In this document: positions 1 through 5,286 of the stretch, piece after piece
Position numbering within the stretch: the stretch's first letter is position 1
How the letters are laid out: every line of letters begins with the position of its first letter
Source: Desulfovibrionaceae bacterium UBA3823
GTDB lineage: Bacteria > Desulfobacterota > Desulfovibrionia > Desulfovibrionales > Desulfovibrionaceae
Length of the DNA: 7,052 bases
Direction: 5' to 3'
Assembly: GCA_002369295.1 (NCBI GenBank)
Contig: DFDR01000125.1
Location: 1 to 7,052 of the forward strand
The notes under the pieces: model-generated
Told to the model about the DNA's origin: nothing
The model's database searches: none
Seen by the model: only the letters and a program-made list of their open reading frames with translations
Made by a program: the position numbers and the translations under genes

Positions 1-490
1 GCAGTTCCTTGAAAAGTTCCGCAGATGCGTCTTCCTTCTTCATACCGGAACACTGCCGCGGCTCCATGAGGCTGACGAGTTCGGCCGGCGAAACTATGCG
101 GAATTCGGAAAACTGCCCGCGAAGCTCCAGGAGGTGCCGGTCGCCGGAAACAAGCAGGGACGCGCCCGATGCCGACGCAAGCCAGACGAACGCGCCGTCG
201 TCGCTGTCCCGCAGTCCCGGCACGGCAAAGCCTTCCGGTCGGCTGCCGGAGAACGTCTCGGTAAAAGGAAGATATTCTGACAGCAGCCACTCGATTTCGT
301 CGGCGTCGAGCTTGAACTTGGGGTAGGAGAGAACCCGAAAGAGCTCGAGAGCCGTCTCCCGGCAGACGACAGGCTTGACGGCTTCCTGCATCCAGAGGCA
401 ACAGAGCCTGCCTGTCCGGCCCCGGGGAAACATAAGGGCCGACACGACGCAGTTCGTGTCCAAAACGACCCGCAGAGGCGTCTTCAGCAT
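1..490 (-). CDS. PIN-domain toxin (ribonuclease) of a type II toxin-antitoxin pair, 3' end outside window
   Basis: The minus strand from the ATG at 490 is open to the window edge (163 codons seen). It begins with a hydrophobic strand and the PIN signature VVLDTNCVVSAL (D11). E49 follows in ALELFRVLSYPKF, then RDSDD (D95, D98), and VSGDRHLLEL (D117). This order of acidic residues matches the metal-binding site of PIN-domain RNases, in the subfamily annotated as 'putative toxin-antitoxin system toxin component, PIN family'. Such toxins cleave RNA (tRNA, rRNA or mRNA); the target cannot be read here. The start overlaps the antitoxin stop codon by 7 nt, so the two are translationally coupled in the order antitoxin then toxin. 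The PIN core looks complete by about residue 142. At least 20 further hydrophilic residues follow, so the C-terminal tail is longer than usual for this subfamily or contains unseen sequence. The family call is confident; toxicity is inferred from family and context. Confidence 0.88.
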   Translation of the reverse strand, partial: MLKTPLRVVLDTNCVVSALMFPRGRTGRLCCLWMQEAVKPVVCRETALELFRVLSYPKFKLDADEIEWLLSEYLPFTETFSGSRPEGFAVPGLRDSDDGAFVWLASASGASLLVSGDRHLLELRGQFSEFRIVSPAELVSLMEPRQCSGMKKEDASAELFKEL

Positions 491-711
491 GAAGTCTTCC
501 GCGCCCACCGGACGGCGTCCTCCACGTCGCTTTCAGTGATGCCGAGCGCCTCGAGCTTGCGTCTCACGGCATCGGCGGGCCGGATGTGCATGGGAGTCAG
601 GACAACGCGTCCGCTTTCCAGCGAAACGGAAAAGTATTTCGTTTCGGGCAGTTCCCGCACAATGGCAGCGGGCAGGGAAATCTGGTTTTTCGACGTCAGC
701 TTTGCCAGCAT
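484..711 (-). CDS. AbrB/MazE/SpoVT-type antitoxin
   Basis: This is a 75-residue protein. Residues 1-40 have the swapped-hairpin AbrB pattern: LAKLTSKNQISLPAAIVREL, then a second strand pair (KYFSVSLESGRVVLTPM). This fold binds operator DNA as a dimer. The C-terminal part (about 45-75, ADAVRRKLEALGITESDVEDAVRWARK) is helical and charged, and in this family it wraps and neutralises the cognate toxin. I chose the ATG at 711 rather than the GTG at 717: AAGGAGG at 717-723 sits 5 nt upstream of the ATG but overlaps the GTG. The stop overlaps the start of the PIN gene. Autorepression by the antitoxin or the complex is expected from the family, and palindromes just upstream could serve as its operator. 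The protein looks intact. Confidence 0.9.
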   Translation of the reverse strand: MLAKLTSKNQISLPAAIVRELPETKYFSVSLESGRVVLTPMHIRPADAVRRKLEALGITESDVEDAVRWARKTSC

Positions 712-716
712 GGCCA

Positions 717-740
717 CCTCCTTGATTCAAGGAATTCTTG
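717..740 (-). promoter_or_regulatory. Shine-Dalgarno site with overlapping palindromes, candidate operator of the TA operon
   Basis: AAGGAGG (minus strand, 717-723) is a near-perfect ribosome binding site for the antitoxin. Two overlapping dyads lie on and beside it: a perfect CTTGA-T-TCAAG at 721-731 and CAAG-GAATT-CTTG at 728-740. AbrB-like antitoxins bind short palindromes close to their own promoter, so this is a reasonable operator. A -35-like TTGACT lies upstream at 765-770, but I see no good -10 at the expected spacing, so the promoter itself is uncertain. The palindromes are seen directly; operator function is inference. Confidence 0.5.
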
Positions 741-821
741 CTTTCTTTCATGCCTTTTGCTGCAAGTCAAGCGCCGGTGTCCGGGGTCTTACGAGTCTAG
801 GCCGGCATCGCCGTCTTGCCT

Positions 822-1013
822 TCATGGTCTGCAGGCGCCGTTGTGCGCGTTCCGGCGTCTGGCCACATGATCCTCGACCCATGCGTAGAATCCGTGCAGT
901 ATCGGCACGAGGGCCTTGGCCGAATCTGTAAGGGAGTACTCCACGCGGGGCGGGGTGGAACTGAACTCGGTGCGCATAACGATGCCGTCGGATTCGAGCA
1001 CGCGCAGGCATTT
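822..1013 (-). pseudogene. HxlR-family transcriptional regulator, N-terminal half missing
   Basis: The minus strand here encodes KCLRVLESDGIVMRTEF, then SSTPPRVEYSLTDSAKALVPIL, then HGFYAWVEDH. This matches the C-terminal half of HxlR-type winged-helix regulators: the end of the recognition-helix region, the wing (RT.F...PPRVEYSLT) and the final dimerisation helix with its W. These proteins are usually about 100-130 residues, and only about 63 remain. The first ~45-50 residues, including most of the helix-turn-helix, are absent. Homology stops near 1013. The open frame continues to an ATG at 1073, but the added residues (MLCLARKSNRK and so on) are translated repeat DNA and do not resemble the family. 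The gene was probably broken when the block starting near 1014-1020 arrived or was rearranged. No N-terminal half was found elsewhere in the window. Confidence 0.8.
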
Positions 1014-1020
1014 GATCGAA

Positions 1021-1062
1021 CGAAAAATCAGACGAAAAACTTTTCGGTTGCTTTTTCGTGCG
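1021..1062 (+). repeat. Left copy of a diverged direct repeat flanking the AlbA_2/HATPase gene, with nested dyads
   Basis: This 42-nt stretch aligns without gaps to 2471-2512 with 31 of 42 identical positions, counted by hand. Both copies start CGAAAAATC and end in a T-run followed by GTGCG. With a one-base gap the similarity continues weakly for about 20 nt. The left copy and its edge also contain nested inverted repeats: ACGAAAAA (1020-1027) with TTTTTCGT (1052-1059), and inside it CGAAAA (1033-1038) with TTTTCG (1041-1046). It lies directly at the broken HxlR end and about 50 nt before the next gene, so it could be an element boundary, a regulatory leader or one member of a dispersed repeat family. 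Confidence 0.6.
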
Positions 1063-1111
1063 AGGCATAGCATTCTCTGGCAACAGAAGGTGGAGACGAG
1101 GAGATGCCGTC

Positions 1112-2359
1112 ATGAGAGAGTCAAAAGACCTTGAGTTCAAGGAATCAGTTTCAAATTCATTTTTGAAGACAGTCAGCGCCTATGCAAATTATGGCACGGG
1201 AAAAATTTTGTTTGGCATAGCAGATAATGGTACGGTAAATGGACTTGAGAATGTAAATAACGCATGTCTTGATATTGAAAATAGAATTAATAATAGCATA
1301 GACCCACTTCCAGAATATACTTTAAGTATTGACAAGAATAAATCTATTGTTATATTGACGGTTGAAGAGGGAGCATATAAACCATATTTATATAATTCTA
1401 AAGCATATATTAGAAAAGATACTTCGACGATAGCAGTTGATAGAATTTCTTTTTCAAGATTAATTCTTGAAGGGCAAAATTTATCAGTTGAAGAAATTTC
1501 GGCATCGCGCCAGGATCTAAAATTTTCATTACTTGAGAGTAAACTCATACAGAATATTGGCATAAAATGTTTAAATCTCGACATAATGAAAACGTTAGAA
1601 CTATATACAGATAAACATGGATTCAACAAGGCTGGCGAATTGCTCGCTGATAAAAATACATGTCGTGGAATTGATATTGTCCGTTTTGGAGAAAACATAA
1701 ATATTATCAAAGATAGAAAGACACTAGACAATATGTCTATATTAGACATGTATGATAAAACAGTAGATATGTACAGAATATATTATCAATACGAACAAAT
1801 TATAAAAAGCGAACGAGTCAATGTTTCGACTATACCTGAAGAAGCCTTTCGCGAGGCCATAGCCAATGCCCTCGTCCACAGGACATGGGACATTGATGCC
1901 CCTATTACCGTGTCCATGTTTCCCGATCACATCGACATCGTGTCTCCCGGAGGGCTACCGAACGGCGTCGGCGTGGAAGATTATCTGCGTGGAGGACTTT
2001 CTCTGCTGAGAAACCGAATCATCGGCGGCGTTTTCTTCCGTCTTCGCCTGATAGAAAAATTTGGCACCGGCATACGGCGCATCAAGGAGGCGTACAGGGG
2101 TGGCGGGGCGCAGCCCGTGTTCGGGGCTGGAGAAGCGTCCATCCGCGTGGTCCTGCCGACAGTGCGGGAACCTGGCCTGAGTCCCGACGAAGGCAGGGTG
2201 CACCAGCTTCTCAAAGGGCGTGCCTTGTCCAGTTCTCAGGTCGTAGAGGCGACAGGATTTGGCAAGTCCAAGACGGTTGCCATCCTGAACCGGCTGCTCA
2301 GGGACGGCCTTGCCGTCAAGTCAGGCAAGGGCAGAGGGGTGAGGTACTCTGCCGTCTAG
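1112..2359 (+). CDS. AlbA_2 (Schlafen-type) and HATPase_c_4 domain protein with C-terminal winged helix
   Basis: This is a 415-residue protein starting at the ATG at 1112, with GAGGAG at 1098-1103 spaced 8 nt upstream. An earlier ATG at 1104 reaches a stop after three codons. Residues ~4-118 match the AlbA_2 domain: LEFKES, KTVSAYANYGTGKILFGIADNG, and PYLYNSKAYIRKDTSTI. Residues ~241-330 match HATPase_c_4, a GHKL-like ATPase fold: the N-box-like EEAFREAIANALVHR, then IDIVSPGGLPNGV, RNRIIG, and IEKFGTGIRRIKEAY. Residues ~353-412 form a winged helix (LSSSQVVEATGFGKSKTVAILNRLL). Proteins of this architecture are often labelled 'putative DNA-binding' or RecG-like but lack helicase motifs; their role is poorly known, and transcription regulation and phage defence have both been suggested. 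Codons before about 1832 are AT-rich (27-32% GC in the lines I counted), while later ones are 55-63% GC, so the gene looks like a mosaic. It has no close operon partner and looks intact. Confidence 0.88.
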   Translation: MRESKDLEFKESVSNSFLKTVSAYANYGTGKILFGIADNGTVNGLENVNNACLDIENRINNSIDPLPEYTLSIDKNKSIVILTVEEGAYKPYLYNSKAYIRKDTSTIAVDRISFSRLILEGQNLSVEEISASRQDLKFSLLESKLIQNIGIKCLNLDIMKTLELYTDKHGFNKAGELLADKNTCRGIDIVRFGENINIIKDRKTLDNMSILDMYDKTVDMYRIYYQYEQIIKSERVNVSTIPEEAFREAIANALVHRTWDIDAPITVSMFPDHIDIVSPGGLPNGVGVEDYLRGGLSLLRNRIIGGVFFRLRLIEKFGTGIRRIKEAYRGGGAQPVFGAGEASIRVVLPTVREPGLSPDEGRVHQLLKGRALSSSQVVEATGFGKSKTVAILNRLLRDGLAVKSGKGRGVRYSAV

Positions 2360-2848
2360 ATTTCGCTTCCGCGGGCATGGCGGACGCTCTACAGGCGGGA
2401 GGACTCTTCTCCTGCAGAGTCGGGAGGGCAGGCTGCCATGCGAAAGATGCTGTTTCGTGCGCTGGCTGGACGAAAAATCGGTTGAATCATCTTTCGTCTG
2501 CATTTTTGTGCGCCCCGCATCGCGTTCCGGGCGCTGGGGACGGAGGACATGCGCCTCTGCGCCGTTCTTTGCGCGGGTGGCAACCGTGAGGCAGGGCGCG
2601 GGGAAGGTGGCCTGCCAGGCTGCAGCTTCTGTTCAGGCCTGCCTGCCCGGGGGCCGGCACGGACAGGTTTCGCTCTCGGCATGGGCGTGGCGGGCCGGCG
2701 CGGCGAAGAACGCAGGTCAAACCAAGGCAGGGCCACGCTGGCGCGCGCCTAGAGCCCCCAGGGCGGACCCAGAGATCTAGGGCAAGGCATAGGGCCCCTG
2801 TGCGCCAGAACGGCCGTGGCACCTCGGTTCAAGAATCCAGGTGCATAT
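2360..2848. other. No recognisable gene; contains the right repeat copy
   Basis: Apart from the repeat at 2471-2512, I see nothing nameable here. Open frames exist on both strands (for example 2457-2780 plus and 2389-2736 minus), but they are rich in Arg, Pro, Gly and Ala and show no family motif, as expected for GC-rich non-coding DNA. An ATG at 2549 follows a GGAGG-like site (gacggaggac), and that leader resembles the leader of the AlbA_2/HATPase gene. The 67-codon frame it opens has no convincing protein character. Confidence 0.5.
2471..2512 (+). repeat. Right copy of the diverged direct repeat
   Basis: This is the partner of 1021-1062 (31 of 42 positions identical, no gaps), in the same orientation and 1,450 bp downstream. 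It has its own dyad: GACGAAA (2469-2475) pairs with TTTCGTC (2492-2498) across a 16-nt loop. It lies about 110 nt past the stop of the AlbA_2/HATPase gene. Divergence between the copies (about 26%) is too high for a recent target-site duplication. An old duplication or two members of a dispersed family fits better. Confidence 0.6.
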
Positions 2849-2932
2849 TGCGCTACCCAGTGGCTACTGGTGCGCCACATAGTGGCCACCAATGCGCCAC
2901 ATAGTGGCCACTTTGCGCTACATAGGGGCCAC
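2849..2932 (+). repeat. Four-copy tandem array of a 19-bp dyad motif (iteron-like)
   Basis: Four copies of a core close to TGCGCCACATAGTGGCCAC lie at 2849-2867, 2871-2889, 2893-2911 and 2914-2932, with periods of 22, 22 and 21 bp. Copies 2 and 3 have identical cores; copy 1 and copy 4 each differ at a few positions. Every good copy contains the inverted repeat GCCAC-ATA-GTGGC and the palindrome GTGGCCAC. Spacing of two helical turns puts all copies on one face of the helix, the usual design of a protein-binding array. Candidates are Rep-binding iterons of a plasmid-type origin, or the multiple terminal repeats bound by an IS21-family transposase. No Rep or IstA/IstB gene is visible beside it, so the owner is missing or elsewhere. 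Confidence 0.8.
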
Positions 2933-2951
2933 CCTTCGATCGGGGGATAGG

Positions 2952-2966
2952 CCGCCGGTCCGGCGG
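2952..2966. repeat. Perfect GC palindrome beside the iteron array
   Basis: CCGCCGG-T-CCGGCGG is a perfect 7-1-7 dyad starting 20 bp after the last iteron-like copy. It could be part of the same binding region or a hairpin. There is no adjacent T-run on either strand, so it is not a standard intrinsic terminator. Confidence 0.45.
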
Positions 2967-3207
2967 AGGAGAAAGGCGGGGCCGCCTCCCTCCAAGCCAA
3001 ATTTTTGGGTCTGTCCGCTTCCGTGGGGGTGACCCCTCTGGCCCGGTTGCCCGCGAGTCCGCCAAGCCGTCCGCTTTCATGGGAAGGCGACCCGAATGAC
3101 GCCTTGAGAGGGTGTTGGAGGCTCGCCGAAGTGGACGGGCTGCAGGTGCCGGCTGAGGGGAGAATCCGGCCGGCTGAGGCCAGTTCCCGAAACCGGGGAG
3201 GCGACAC
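2967..3207. other. No recognisable gene
   Basis: Frames are open on both strands through this GC-rich stretch, but the translations are low-complexity (Pro, Arg, Ala, Ser) and share no motif with families I know. I see no RNA gene or repeat in it. Confidence 0.4.
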
Positions 3208-3531
3208 AGTTGGATAAACTGACCATGGAAGTATCGACTTCCACCTCCGGCCATGAAACCAAAAATGGCTTGATTTCGGCTCAAGGGAAGGCTCAGCACC
3301 TCTATGGCGTTGAATAATTTCAATATGTTCGCCCTGGGCTTCGACACGCCTTTTGATTTCCTCTGCGCTCCAGAAGCGGACGAGACGGGTCAGTTGCTGG
3401 ACATGGAGCGCATCCCGAAGCGGGGGCGCAGACGCCTTCTCAAGGACGAAGACGAACTCGGCGGGAACGCCCTTGCGGGGGAGGAGCCACCAGGCCCGTC
3501 CATGTAGGCCAGCTCCTGCGTCCTCTGGGAG
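3208..3531 (-). pseudogene. Coding-like reading frame of unknown identity, probably a gene fragment
   Basis: On the minus strand the frame after the stop codon at 3532-3534 stays open down to 2749. Its first ~108 codons read like real protein: AWWLLPRKGVPAEFVFVLEKA, then LRDALHVQQLTRLVRFWSAEE, then IKRRVEAQGEHIEIIQRHRG. This part has balanced composition, plausible helices and mostly G/C third positions. Below about 3208 it turns into low-complexity translation. There is no ATG or GTG in its upstream part, so if real it is a 5'-truncated fragment. I do not recognise the family. The opposite strand also carries an ATG-initiated 67-codon frame (3304-3507, MALNNFNMFALGFD...), and the two cannot be told apart without a search. 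Confidence 0.3.
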
Positions 3532-3635
3532 CTATGCCTGCGTTCCGGCCTGCATGGACGTCGGGGATGGAACGCTGGGACCCGCCGGCGTTGCTACCGT
3601 CGCAGATTTCGTTGAGGTCCGGACAGGAGGAAGCC

Positions 3636-4076
3636 ATGGTTGAAGCCATTGAAGCCGTCAAGGAGCCCGCCGAAGTGCTTGCCAGCCTCTCAATCACGAA
3701 TACGGAGCCGGTCGGCCTCCCGGCCCCGGTTCTGGCGCAATCTGCGGAGGGCGCTCTGCCTGCCGTGCAGGGCGGGGATGCCGAAACGCTGGTCGGCCGT
3801 TGGCTCAAGTATCTGGACGTTTCGCCGAAGTCGGCGCTGGTCTACAGTGGCGCCATCCGCGTCTTCCTGCGCTGGCTGAGGGATCGCGGGATCGTCTCTC
3901 CCGGTCGCGCCAACGTGCTGGCGTACCGGGTTTGGCTGAAGCAAGCGCATGCACCGACAACCGTGTCGCTGTACATGACGGCGGTCCGCCTGTTGTCTGC
4001 GTGGGCCGAGCAGGAGGGAGTGGTCGTCGACGTTGCCCAGCGCGTGAAGGGCGCGAAGGTTCCGGAAGGGCATGCC
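3636..4076 (+). pseudogene. Tyrosine recombinase/integrase, core-binding domain only, catalytic domain lost
   Basis: The ATG at 3636 follows AGGAGG (3625-3630) by 5 nt. Residues ~45-142 form the N-terminal SAM-like core-binding domain of XerC/XerD-like and phage or ICE integrases: LVGRWLKYLDVSPKSALVYSG, then RVFLRWLRDRGI, TTVSLYMTAVRLLSAWAEQEG, and VAQRVKGAKV. Integrases of this class are usually about 300 residues or more, ending in a domain with the R...H-x-x-R...Y catalytic set. None of that is present. Homology ends near residue 146 (4071-4076), where antisense sequence from a different integrase begins; the frame runs on to 4229 as nonsense. The first ~45 residues are a variable lead. 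The fragment cannot catalyse recombination and is a relic of a mobile element. Confidence 0.82.
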
Positions 4077-4341
4077 TGCAGGCTTTCTTGGTTCACGACT
4101 TTCGCGGGTCATGGCTCGGTTTTCAAGATATTTGCGCCTTGCTTCGGCCAAGCCGGCTTCGGGCCATTCGCCGAGTCCTACGTTAATGCGGCCTCCCTGC
4201 CATTTGACGCGGGAGCCCCCAGCGCTTGACACCGTTGGGCATGACAACAAGGTAAAGGCCTTTGCCGTCGCAGACGTAGTACCTCGCTCCCTTGGGCTGA
4301 AGCGCATCGATGAATGTCCTTGAAAGCTTTTCTGCCGGCAT
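4077..4341 (-). pseudogene. P4-like integrase (DUF4102/Arm-binding N-terminus), frameshifted and truncated
   Basis: From the ATG at 4341 the minus strand reads MPAEKLSRTFIDALQPKGAR, then YYVCDGKGLYLVVMPNGVKRW. After a frame change it continues RVKWQGGRINVGLGEWPEAGL, then AEARRKYLENRA. This is the N-terminal arm-site-binding domain (DUF4102) of P4-type integrases, which insert islands into tRNA genes. The frame breaks at a five-base G run (C5 at 4216-4220 on plus). Removing one G joins the halves as KRWGSRVKW, so a one-base insertion explains it. Homology stops around 4077-4085, giving roughly 85 of the usual ~400 residues. The start lies 145 bp from the 3' end of the tRNA-Ala gene and the gene reads away from it, the normal arrangement at an attachment end. 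Confidence 0.85.
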
Positions 4342-4440
4342 GGGGCTGGCACCCCCTGGCTTTGCCCAGCCACCTTCTCAGCCACTATTTTGGTGCGGGC
4401 GAATGGAGCCTTTTGAAGTCTGTTGCCGGAGAATGTCAAA

Positions 4441-4474
4441 CAAAAACCGCCTCGTACGCGAAGTACAAGGCGGT
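4441..4474 (-). terminator. Intrinsic terminator downstream of tRNA-Ala
   Basis: In the minus-strand transcript ACCGCCT and AGGCGGT pair (4468-4474 with 4446-4452). The stem extends through TGTAC/GTACG to 12 pairs, including one G-U, with the 5-nt loop TTCGC, and is followed by a T-rich run (TTTTG, then TTTG). It begins 13 nt after the CCA end of the tRNA. The plus strand also has a T5 run after the stem, so some bidirectional activity is possible, although the G-U pair favours the minus direction. Confidence 0.85.
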
Positions 4475-4486
4475 ATTTTTGTCGTG

Positions 4487-4562
4487 TGGTGGAGAAGAAG
4501 AGATTTGAACTCTCGACCTCCGCAATGCGAATGCGGCGCTCTCCCAACTGAGCTACTTCCCC
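4487..4562 (-). tRNA. tRNA-Ala (anticodon CGC)
   Basis: This 76-nt cloverleaf has the CCA end encoded. The acceptor GGGGAAG pairs with CTTCTCC and includes the G3-U70 wobble, the main identity element for alanyl-tRNA synthetase. The D stem is GCTC/GAGC. The anticodon stem CCGCA/TGCGG carries the loop TTCGCAT, with anticodon CGC at 4527-4529, reading the alanine codon GCG. The T arm is GAGAG/CTCTT with the loop TTCAAAT. All arms pair. Its 3' end faces the integrase remnants, so it is the likely integration site of the decayed island. Confidence 0.95.
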
Positions 4563-4575
4563 GTAGGCAACGTGC

Positions 4576-4604
4576 AGACTGCCCCAAAGCTGCGTGGAAG
4601 TCAA
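4576..4604 (-). promoter_or_regulatory. Candidate promoter of tRNA-Ala
   Basis: A -35-like TTGACT (4599-4604, minus strand) is followed at 17 nt by CAGTCT (4576-4581) in the -10 place, which leaves a start point about 7 nt before the tRNA. Geometry fits a tRNA promoter, but the -10 match to the sigma-70 consensus is poor. Confidence 0.4.
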
Positions 4605-5286
4605 CTTATTTTTCGAGGCCACCCGCCATTCTTTGCCAGGCCCCCCCTGTCAAGGCGCAGATGAAGAGCGCAAAGGCCTGCCTGCGCAGCTCCTGGCAGA
4701 GCGCTCTTCGATGCAGAAGCCACGACGCAGACAGCAGGCAAGGGCGGGAGGCTTCCGTCCGCTGCAGTCGATCGCCTTTGGCACCGGGCGTCTCGGCGTC
4801 ATGCCTGGCCAGCGTCGCGCCTCTGCCTTCCAGAAGCGCCCGGACGCCGCTGCGGGCCGTCCCAGCTTCGGCGCTGCCGCGCCCTTGAAGCCGGCAGGGA
4901 AGGCGTCCTTGGCCAGTGCCAGTGCAGAGGCAGCCAAAGGCGCGGAGTCGATCTGGGGAAAGCTGGATGATGTCCTGATCTGCCAGAACGACGAGGCTTG
5001 CCCGCACAGCATCGTCCCACAGGACGAAACGCAGGGGACGAAGCGCAGAGGATGAGGCGCTCGGCAGGTGCACCAGCCTTTCGCCAGGGGAAAAGCTGGC
5101 TCGCCAATGGAAATGCTGGCAGAGCCAAGCTCTGTCGAAGCCAAGCAGCCTCTGGCAGAACGGAAAGCTACGGACGGCGAGGTCTCTGCGCCATCCGCAT
5201 GCGGTGCCGGGCTGGTCTTTCCCTGCATGCGCTTCCGCGGCTGGAGGCGGCTTCTGGCCGAAGCGCCAGCGGGCCAGCACGCAAAA
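4605..5286. other. About 680 bp without a convincing gene
   Basis: Long open frames cover this stretch on both strands (4606-5280 minus and 4594-5055 plus are the longest). Their translations are rich in Arg, Ala, Ser, Cys and Trp with no family motif, and neither starts at a believable ribosome binding site. The minus frame ends with translated tRNA-upstream sequence. I regard it as intergenic or as fully decayed coding DNA. No RNA gene or array is visible. Confidence 0.5.

Noticed and set aside
1104..1115. ATG at 1104 as start of the AlbA_2/HATPase gene
   Set aside because: It is out of frame and reads only three codons before TGA. The ATG at 1112 has correct ribosome-site spacing and starts the domain.
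1189..1749. 186-codon minus-strand open frame under the AlbA_2/HATPase gene
   Set aside because: It is the antisense shadow of the clear plus-strand AlbA_2 coding sequence and has no family motif.
1112..2359. RecG helicase
   Set aside because: Proteins of this family are sometimes labelled RecG-like, but there are no Walker A or other helicase motifs. The visible domains are AlbA_2 and HATPase_c_4.
2402..2421. Terminator after the AlbA_2/HATPase gene
   Set aside because: GACTCT and AGAGTC pair across an 8-nt loop, but the stem is only 6 bp and no T-run follows. It is too weak to call.
1021..2512. Target-site duplication of a recent transposon
   Set aside because: The flanking repeats are far longer than usual duplications and differ at about a quarter of positions. 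No transposase lies between them.
2849..2932. CRISPR array
   Set aside because: The 19-bp cores are separated by only 2-3 bp, so there is no room for spacers. No cas gene is present.
3690..4622. 310-codon minus-strand frame read as one protein
   Set aside because: It runs through the tRNA-Ala gene and its terminator, then a real but frameshifted piece of the P4-like integrase, then the antisense of the plus-strand integrase. It is a chance concatenation.
4606..5280. 224-codon minus-strand frame between tRNA-Ala and the Sel1 gene
   Set aside because: Composition is driven by GC content (Arg, Ala, Trp, Cys), with no recognisable domain and no convincing ribosome binding site. Overlapping frames on the other strand are equally long.
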